A stretch of 64,000 nt of DNA, taken from NCBI GenBank assembly GCA_001986395.2, contig MQVO02000007.1:992001-1056000 (forward strand), given 5' to 3'. The stretch's first letter is position 1, and every line of letters begins with the position of its first letter. The DNA is from Irpex lacteus (lineage: Eukaryota; Basidiomycota; Agaricomycetes; Polyporales; Irpicaceae). The position numbers were made by a program, and so were the translations under genes. This document shows, in pieces, positions 56,397 through 64,000 of this stretch. Under the pieces are notes generated by a model. It worked only from the letters and a program-made list of their open reading frames with translations. It was not told the origin of the DNA and did no database searches.

Positions 56397-59343
56397 CTAA
56401 TACCTTACTCGTTTGTAGTGGTTAGCACCCCGACCACTTCCACCACCCCTTCCTCTCCCGTTTCCTCGTCCACGATACGAGGAGTTGCTGGATCCGCGAT
56501 ATGACGAGCTACTGGAGGTAGACCGCGCATATTGAGAAGAGCTGGAGGCACCAAATTGTGTATACGTTCTCTTCTTAGAAGTCGTGGGGACCGACGTGAC
56601 GGTGACACTCTGATAGCCCACTTTCTTGCATTCAGCATCGAAGACCTGCAGAAGAATATTGAAATCGACATTCCCCATGCTTCCAAACAGAGGGTGGGAA
56701 GTAGAGCACTTGAGGGCAGTCAGGCGAGGAGATGTGATCCCGAAAGCGAAACGGGCCAGTAACCTCGGATCGTCACGTTCGCCGCAAGCGTTCAGGATAG
56801 CCAGGACTTGTTGCGGACTGGCGACGGTCGTTGCATTGGCAGTGAATTCTACGCCAGAGCCGGTAGTACAGAAAGTACATTTCCCGCACATTCCATCTGG
56901 CACGGCGTCCACATCGCCAAAGTAAGAGGCAAGACCATGGGCAAGGCCTGACAAGCACAGATATTTCAATACTCAAGCTTGCGGAAGAAGAGAATTTACA
57001 CCTACAGTCATCGCTCGTGGCGAATTCAATGACTCGCTTGAGTTTTTGCACGCCCTCTTCTTCGCGGGCTACCATACGAGCATGCATGAGATCGGCGAGC
57101 TCTCGTATCCCGGCTGGGTCTTTCGGTAGTGGCTTCATAACTGCATAACGCTGTAGGTTTCTTACAGTGAGGCTAAGGCGAGTTGAGCAGATTGGACTAG
57201 GAACGCACGTTTCGAACTTGCGAGGCCCTAATGGTAATCAGCCCTGTAATAAACTGTTAGTTACGCATAAATGGAGCTCGTCTAGCAGCGCGAACCTGTA
57301 ACCTCCCATTCACTCAGCTTTCGTGCCAATTCTGCCCTCTCAACTTTAGCATATTGTGAGGCTGTCACTACGTCAATCTATGGTAAAGATGAGTAAGACC
57401 GCTAGAAAAATCTTCTCTCTCGGTTAGATACTAACGTGATAAGAGTCCACTCCTTTCGGGCTCCAATATTGTCGAATTAGCTTTGCGTAGTATGTATCGT
57501 CGTTTAACACCTTCTGACGGTCTGCATTTCCACGAATGGTTATGTCGTAGACTGAGTAGAAGGGCGTGACGGCTCGTAGATAGCCATAGTCGAGCTCTAG
57601 TTGAGCGTAACACAGGTTGAGCACATTAGCCTACGTGGATAACATCAGTAAGATCATCCAACGCAAATTAGATCCATAATACCCTAATGTCGTATCTAAA
57701 AGAAAAGTAGACGTGATTAAAGCACACAAAAATGAAATAAATCAGAACCTACGTCTTTTGCTGCTCGTATAAGTTGAAATTGATCGTATTGTCGGAGCCA
57801 GGCGTTTTCGTCGCAACTTCCTGTATCCATACCTCAAGATCTTTCTTGGCGCATGTATCACCTCGGCAGAAACCTTCTAGGATAGGAATATCGGTTGCCG
57901 ACAGGAAAATCACACATTGTGATGGGAGACCGTCACGCCCGGCTCTGCCCACTTCCTGACTGTAGTTTTCTAATGTCTTCGGCATATGTAGATGAATAAC
58001 CTAATCACCGATTTAGCAAGGATTGGTATCTCTATATGCATGCACATACCTGTCTGATATTGGCTAAATGGAGTTTGTTTAGCATTAGTGCGCGTCCGTA
58101 AAAGCAACACTCACCTTTGTCAATCCCCATACCAAAAGCGATTGTAGCGCATACAACACCTTTTTCAGACTCCATGAACTGTGTCTGTACTTCCGAGCGT
58201 TTCTCGGCTGGCAGTCCTGCGTGATACACGAAACAGCCTATACCACAAGCCATCAATTTCTCTGCGACCTCCTCTGCTTGCTTTTGCAGAGTAACATAGA
58301 CGATCGCTGGTCCGGTCCGTGATTGAAGAATGGGTACTAGCTTGTTTAACTTGTGCTGCATCGTGTCAGCAACCTCGACCTGAAGGGCCAGGCTATTCAC
58401 GGCGATGAGTCAGAGTTGTAGCTTTCGCAGATTAAGTAGTGCACAGACGACGGCTTACTTGGGGCGGTAAACTGGAGTCCGGAACACCCCTTGCTCAGGA
58501 TGTATATAAAAACTCCTACAAATGTCTTGAGCTACTTCCGGCGTAGCAGTCGCTGTGAGGCATAAAACACGCTCCACGTCCATCTCATCTGCAAAACGAG
58601 CTATCTTAAGGTATTCGGGCCTGAAGCTTGCTCCCCACTAGACCAACGTTAAGCCAGTTGCCCTCTTATCAGAGAAAATGTGCATACCTGGGATATGCAA
58701 TGGGATTCGTCAACAGCCAGCAACGAAATCTTCACATGACTCATCATGGACACGAATGACTGTAATTGAGAGTCGTCTCTCAGGATATCCCTCATCTATG
58801 AGAGATGTGGTGCTCACCTCGTTGTTCAGCCTGTTAAGATCAGGTCAGAAAGACACAAAAAAGTATACAGATTTCTATTAAACACTGACCTCTCGGGAGC
58901 GACATATAGAATTTTCATAGAACCGTTCAAGACTTCATCCTTGACCCAAGTCGCTCTATCGGCAGTCTGGGTGCTATCAAGGCTGGCTGCTTTCACTCCA
59001 CGAGCCACAAGAGCATCAACTTGGTCCTTCATGAGTGCAATAAGAGGCGATATAACTAGCGTCAAGCCCTGAGGGAGACTTAGATAGCAGTCATTACAAC
59101 GACATAGCTGGGACGTACATCGAGACACAACGCAGGTATCTGATATGTTAAGCTTTTACCACCTGCATCACTAAATTAATCATAGACCAACAGCTGAGGC
59201 TACATGTCACACATACCTCCCGTAGGAAATAAGACCAATGCATTCTCATTGTCGACCAGAAGACGATGGATTACCTCCTTTTGCGAGAGTCGAAAGTCGT
59301 CAAAGCCAAATGTCTCTTTCAAGACAGCGTAAGCCTTGTCCAT
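56397..59343 (-). CDS. RecQ-family DNA helicase
   Basis: Fifteen exons: 59217-59343, 59119-59162, 58890-59068, 58818-58830, 58688-58759, 58459-58637, 58115-58392, 58050-58063, 57753-58000, 57683-57695, 57436-57630, 57296-57377, 57209-57243, 57006-57150 and 56397-56947, giving 724 residues. Helicase motifs in order: Walker A PTGGGKS (40-46), LTLVISPLIALMKDQ, DESHCISQWGASFRPEY, LCLTATAT, VYHAGLPAEKR, FGMGIDKANIRQVIH and EVGRAGRDGLPS. A RecQ zinc-binding part (DDCLAHGLASYFGD, then CGKCTFC) and a short C-terminal region follow. The protein ends in a Ser- and RGG-rich tail (RGRGNGRGRGGGSGRG). There is no HRDC domain and no long N-terminus, so it resembles the short RecQ forms (RECQL-like), not full BLM/Sgs1. 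Three exons have only 13-14 bases. Confidence 0.92.
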
Positions 59344-59670
59344 CACGCCTCAGTGGTGGCGAGCTGCAGCCCGCGTTGTGTACTGGGCAGTAACTGGCTC
59401 GGTGGTGGTCGCTGGGAGTAACAATAAATTCGGAAAGGAGGTGCAAGCCTAGATAGTTGCTATTACTTATTTACGCGTTTTGACGCGTTATTTGTTCAAG
59501 CGCTCACTGCGGCGAGAGACTCGCGAAATACATGGAAAACGAAAATAATCCTTGGGTAAGGCATTGCAAGACACTGGAGTGGGCAAAACCAAAAGACTAT
59601 GATTACTGTGTAATGTATTCGAAGGAGAGATATCCTGGTTGTATACAGACGAGGAATCACTGCGCAGTAC
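59344..59670. promoter_or_regulatory. RecQ promoter with paired ACGCGT
   Basis: ACGCGT at 59473-59478 and 59483-59488, ten bases apart (one DNA turn), about 130-145 bases before the RecQ start. Paired MCB cores are the classic arrangement of MBF targets in yeasts. Confidence 0.5.
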
Positions 59671-60633
59671 TCACTGGACATGAGCCCCCCGTCCCAGAGT
59701 CTGCTCAAACCACTGCACGGCAGAGACATCTAGGACTATCCTATGCCACTTCACTGCATCATACACAGTGAGCTCCTCCGCCGTAACGGTATCCACGCCG
59801 AGAATATTGCCCGCAGACTGCCTCAGTCCGATAGGTACCTCCTCCTGACCAGTGACAAATAGTGTCTTCTCCCAACCCAGCTCCCGCAGTCGTTCCGCAA
59901 GCGACTTGGTTCTGATCTTGGGCCATTCAAGACTCTCCACAACACCCAAAGATTGTTCGCGTAGTTTGGCGCTGAGCGCTACGCGCATACCCATCTGGAC
60001 AACCTTCCGCGGTAGCTTCGTGCTAAAGTCTCGAGGCTTAGGTCCAAATGCCACACCTCCTCCACGAAGCATAGGGCTTTGTCCGTCTCCTAAACGAGCA
60101 TTGCCAGTCCCTTTCTGGGGACGTATTTTTCGACCAGAACCTCTGACTTCGCCTCGCGATTTCGTGTTGGCTGAGCCTTGTCTGAGTCCATCTAGATGAT
60201 GCACCACGCAGAGATGTAAGATGTCGCGTCGTATGGGGTGCGCAAAGACCGTTGGGTCTAGCTCAACCAGCTGGTCGGATGGAGGGATGGAGCCCGGTCT
60301 TGGTCGCAAGAGTGATGACAGGGTAAGAAGGACTGGAGTCGCTACAGGGAGAGCTGAGAGTAGTTAGCATCTAGCGCAGTGTTCAATAACAGGTCACTCA
60401 CCTTGAGATCCTGTGCTATGTCCGATCCCTAGTGCCCGAGAGGAATCTACGGCAAACTGTGTTGCATCGGTTTTGAGTAGTCCTAGGGAAGGGCTCGTGA
60501 CCGTGGCATCCGTGGCAATGGTAGACAGACGAGCACGTTGCGGTAGCTAGCAGAAAGCCTTCAGTATATTTAACCATCTTTTATTGTGTATAACACATAC
60601 TCGGTGCAGGGTCTGTCGCACCACTGCTAACAT
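59671..60633 (-). CDS. Mitochondrial ribosomal protein uL4m
   Basis: Three exons: 60601-60633, 60402-60546 and 59671-60353, giving 286 residues. The N-terminus, MLAVVRQTLHR then LPQRARLSTIAT, is basic and lacks acidic residues, a good mitochondrial targeting sequence. The uL4 core has VFAHPIRRDILHLCVVHH, the conserved loop with SRGEVRGSGRKIRPQKGTGNAR and GGGVAFGPKPRDFS, and the C-terminal LRELGWEKTLFVTG. The loop reaches the peptide exit tunnel of the mitoribosome. It is divergent from RPS16, with 432 bases between the starts. Confidence 0.92.
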
Positions 60634-61065
60634 TGTGTTAACAGGTCGTCGAGCAAAGTCAAGTGCAAGTATGTAAGCGCCTAGGAATTGATGCGCCAGC
60701 GCTACATCGCTGGATTGGGCCATCATATTCCCACGAGCACGACTGGGCCTGAAGCAGTGAGGACAACGCCCGACGCATCCATCCATATCCTTCAAGACTC
60801 TCGAGGGGTGAGTACGCCGTTTTGCTGCTTGTGTGGGCTTTGAAACAGGTCATCTGCAAGTTCTGGTCGGGTTGAGTCCACGGAGTCGTCGAGAAATATG
60901 TTGGATGCAACCTTGACCGACCGGATGACGCTGACTGGACTCCTGGACACAAGCCCCTCAAGCCTCGCTGTTCTCCCATGTTTCGTTCCAAGTACTTAAC
61001 TGCATCTTGGCTCATCTAGTTCCACGAATTCGCCGATTCAAGCCGGCCAACCCTCATTCGACATC
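60634..61065. other. Divergent promoter, uL4m / RPS16
   Basis: About 430 bases between a mitochondrial and a cytosolic ribosomal protein gene. No clear frame; CCTCGAGAG-like and GTGAG words only. Shared control is possible. Confidence 0.4.
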
Positions 61066-61611
61066 ATGTCTTCGACAGCAAAGGCCGTTCAGACTTTCGG
61101 CAAAAAGAAGGTCAGTCCATGTCAAGGCGATATACACGACTCGACCTGATCTATCTATGCCATTAGACCGCCACTGCGGTTGCCCACGCTAAGGAGGGTC
61201 GTGGCCTCATCCACATCAATGGCTCGCCGATCAACCTCCTCCAGCCCGAGATCTTGCGCTTCAAGGTCTACGAGCCCGTGCTCGTTGCTGGCGAAGAGGC
61301 TTTCCAGGCTATCGACATCCGTGTTCGTGTGAAGGGTGGTGGACACACATCGCAAGTTTACGCCATCCGCCAGGCCATTGCCAAGGCGGTTGTCGCATAC
61401 TACGCCAAGTACATCGACGCTTACAGCGCACTGGAGCTCAAGAAGAAGCTGGTTGCGTATGACCGTACTCTGTTGATCGCTGATCCCAGGAGAGCGGAGC
61501 CTAAGAAGTTTGGTGGTCATGGTGCTCGTGCTCGCAGGCAGAAGAGGTACGTTGCCCTCTATCACACTCTGCACCATATATCTAAATGCATCATATCTCA
61601 GTTACCGGTAA
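61066..61611 (+). CDS. RPS16: 40S ribosomal protein S16 (uS9)
   Basis: Three exons: 61066-61110, 61167-61546 and 61602-61611, giving 144 residues, the standard length. The order is [59 protein letters not shown], and the basic end RARRQKSYR, which is placed at the decoding P site. The last coding exon has 10 bases and completes SYR-stop; without that splice the universally conserved C-terminus would be lost, which supports the model. Codon use is strongly biased, as in RPL13. Confidence 0.96.
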
Positions 61612-62421
61612 ACGCTTGCGTTGCTGGCGTTTTTGCATATTGCATTGTCATGTTCTATTACTGTTTTCCACTCCCTTATGCTATGGCGACATGCAATTTG
61701 TACGGATAATATGGTGCATCAGCGTGGTTGGACTGGTCTCGACTGGTACGTACAGACATGTCAAGAGCGTATCAAGATTCAAGGTTCCAATGACGCGAGA
61801 TCCAAACATGGCACGGCATCCATATACATAGTCGTTCAGCCCGGGCGAACCAGCTGAATCTCTTCCTGCAATTTATTTCTATATTGCCGATCAAGTTTTC
61901 TGCCAGGAGCCCGCATATATATGCTACCATGCGCGAAATTCTTGAGGCGCGTGCTCACTCGCAGAGTAACTGGGTAAGCCGACTACGTGAGGGTGAATGC
62001 TTCCTGGTATCGCTGGAACTCGCTCTGTGTCAGCTCCATGTCAAAATGTTCAATTCGGCAAAAGGCAACACCAGAGGTAAGATGATGCAAATGCATACCG
62101 ATGTTGTGGCTGCTATGGGCGTTCAAAGACCCTGTACAACATCAGATGCGCAGTCAGAAATGACAACGAAGATCCTAATGGTGGTATCCAGTGTGTTTGG
62201 CAAGTTTACTAGTGTCATCACAAGTGCTCAGGATGGAGAAAATATTCTTCAGCCCGTATCGACAGCCAATGAAATTTAATGAAAGACCGCGACGCGGGAC
62301 GCGTGACAGCGTGACTTCCGTACCACAGACACCAGGCGGGCCACGCTCTTTGTTCCGCACCTTCAACACCAACTTGCGGCTGTCAAAACGCTCCCCGCGG
62401 CGCACTTCCTCTTGCAAGCGA
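61612..62421. other. Spacer between RPS16 and the BRCT gene
   Basis: 3' flank of RPS16 and the promoter of the BRCT gene. One ACGCGT at 62299-62304. The frame 61884-62279 has no domain. The BRCT reading frame stays open upstream to 62191, so part of this region could be coding. Confidence 0.45.
62299..62304. promoter_or_regulatory. ACGCGT (MCB-like) site upstream of the BRCT gene
   Basis: 118 bases before the preferred start. If an upstream ATG is used instead, this site would be inside coding sequence, which weakens it. Confidence 0.25.
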
Positions 62422-64000
62422 ATGGTTATGTATACATCGGCATCGACCTCCAGTGCACGTCGTATCTTTTTCGACAAGGGTAAACCTTTGTATATTTATT
62501 TGGCAACAGATGTCGAGAACCACACCACCTTAGTCAATAATCTCCGGGTACGCGTGTTCCAGTCATCGATACAATCACATTGAAGCATTGACATTGTACA
62601 ATCATTATTGAAGGCATCTGGAGCATCGACGCCCTTCTCGCCCGGGGATGCTCAAATCATACTTATAGCCCCAGGAACGCAGGTGGCCGCCGAACTCTTA
62701 CACGCTTTCCCCAGTAAGCTTTTCCTGGACGTGGAATGGGCACTTTCTGCGCTGCGGAGCGGATCATTCGCTTCACAGAACGAAGGATGGGGAGGGTACT
62801 TGGTTCACCCTCGTCGTTCTGAGACGCGGGATGGCGTTTCGTCGAGCATGTGGGTATAATCTTATGTGCTTAACACCATATATTGAGCATTATTTTTCAG
62901 AAGCCCTCTTCCCACACCGCGACGAACACCGATTCCTATGAGCGACGGACAGCTGCCTCAGCAGCAAACATCAGTCAATGTCCTGGACCCCGTGCTAGCT
63001 TACCTATCGCAAGCAATAGGAGCGGTGCCTGCGGCTAATCCGACAATGGGGCCACAAGTACCGATGCCCGCCTTCCAGCTACCTCCAGGTGTCACCCTGC
63101 CATTTCTACTGCCCCCAGGTATCCCGTCTGTCCCACAATCGGGGCCTGCAAATCAGCAACCAGCGCCCTCGCCAGATATCGTGAATGCATTCACTCAGCT
63201 TTTAAGAGCTGCCCAAGACCAAAGCTCGCGGAATCAATTTCAAGCCCATCAGTGGCCTTCTCAAGGAGTCTCGTCGTCGCTTTTTAATGCCTCGTTTCCG
63301 TTCACTCAGACTGCCTCTCATTACGCACCGTTGCAACCTTCCTCTGATAGTGACCTTGCTAATACCATCATGAATGCATTGCGTTCTTCGGGGTCATCAT
63401 CGGCGTCTCTCAAGCGAAAATCATGGCAGGACTCTTCAGACCTAGCTACCAGTAGGGGAGGTGGGGAAGACGCAGGAGTGGGGCATAACACGAAGCATGA
63501 ACGTATGGACGAGGACTTTCCCTCCGATGGCCCGAAGCATGTAGGACGTTCGGGCCACAACAAGCGGATATTCACCGATGAAGATGGTTCGATGCTGCAT
63601 TTTTACGTCTCACCGTCGTTACATAATCGACCCAAGATAGTAGATCACATCAAGGTTAGTTTGTTTTTAATTCAGAAGGCTCATAGTCCTAATACATGGG
63701 GTTGATAGAAACACGGCGGTAAAATCACAGCCGATGTTCCAGAATCGCACTTTGTCGTCCTCTCCAACAACAGTGATCACTTCTACGAGACTTTAAGGAG
63801 TGCGGTAGCCTCGGACGTTCCGGCTGTTAAAGCTGACTTCATCATGGAATCTATAAGAGCTAAATCGCTCCTTGACCCTGCGGGGTTCTCTTTCGACGGC
63901 GACACTCTAAGAAGAAAGAGAGGCACTCCTATCGTCATAGATCTGGCCGAGATACGCAGGGAGACACATGGTGAAAAGAAGCAAAAAGGGAAACGGCCTA
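62422..64000 (+). CDS. Tandem-BRCT protein (3' end outside window)
   Basis: Exons 62422-62547, 62614-62849, 62901-63654 and 63709 to the window edge; about 469 residues visible. The N-terminal BRCT-like module starts IFFDKGKPLYIYLATDVEN and continues IILIAPGTQVAAELL and KLFLDVEWALSALRSG. A Pro/Gln-rich linker of about 190 residues follows (LPPGVTLPFLLPPGIP, FTQLLRAAQDQ). A second module begins IFTDEDGSMLHFYVSPSLHN and continues KHGGKITADVPESHFVVLS and VKADFIMESIRAKSLLDP. Both look like the Rap1-type BRCT (BRCT_2). BRCT proteins act in DNA damage signalling and telomere function; a Rap1 homologue is possible but no Myb domain has been reached. In-frame upstream ATGs at 62191, 62233 and 62272 exist; 62422 places the start 12 residues before the BRCT, as in relatives. 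Confidence 0.75.

Noticed and set aside
61884..62279. 131-codon frame between RPS16 and the BRCT gene
   Set aside because: No domain and no splice continuity with either neighbour.
1..64000. Biosynthetic or defence gene cluster
   Set aside because: The genes are conserved housekeeping and cell-biology genes on mixed strands with no shared pathway. No transposon, CRISPR or secondary-metabolite core enzyme was found.

Overview
The window looks like nuclear DNA of a filamentous basidiomycete, most likely an Agaricomycete. The evidence is the gene set (a NoxA-type NADPH oxidase, a KRE6/SKN1 glucan-synthesis protein, Pal1, Ima1, a cytochrome-b5-fused sphingolipid desaturase, a small F-box protein) and the gene structure: nearly every gene is split by many introns of about 48-70 bases with GT(A/G)NGT donors, CTNA(C/T)-like branch sites and YAG acceptors. 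I rebuilt 28 protein-coding genes by joining exons by hand. Every complete model closes in frame from ATG to stop. Two genes run off the window edges: ARG2 on the left and a BRCT protein on the right. I found no transposon, CRISPR array, tRNA or rRNA gene.

Layout. 1-19.4 kb: ARG2, an F-box protein, a giant UBE2O-like E2/E3 enzyme, KRE6/SKN1, a SNAPC1-like protein, the nuclear-envelope protein Ima1, a mitochondrial carrier and a RINGv (MARCH-like) membrane ligase. 19.7-24.8 kb: the nucleoporin Nup155/Nup170 in 19 exons. 25.0-28.2 kb: two adjacent RNase III genes with matching introns, the second fused to a WW domain. 28.6-34 kb: MAD2, noxA and RAD51, all on the plus strand. 34.4-43 kb: a divergent amino-acid pair (phosphoglycerate dehydrogenase and HIS7), Pal1, and a MetE-C-only protein. 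44-56 kb: RPL13, the desaturase, a single-pass surface-type membrane protein, two unrecognised genes and TAF5. 56-64 kb: a RecQ helicase, mitochondrial uL4, RPS16 and a tandem-BRCT protein.

These are independent genes, not an operon or biosynthetic cluster. Several control themes can still be seen. A perfect Gcn4/CPC1-type palindrome lies before ARG2. TGACTC half-sites lie in the shared SER3-HIS7 promoter. ACGCGT (MluI cell-cycle box-like) sites precede RecQ, RAD51 and the BRCT gene. The cytosolic and mitochondrial ribosomal genes RPS16 and uL4m are divergent neighbours.

The most unusual items are the tandem RNase III pair with its WW fusion, and an extreme use of tiny exons: 7 nt in UBE2O, 11 and 17 nt in the carrier, 13/14/13 nt in RecQ, and 19 nt carrying a desaturase histidine box. 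There is also a GC-AG intron and a probable nested (twin) intron. All splice sites are inferred from sequence and frame; none is backed here by transcript data.
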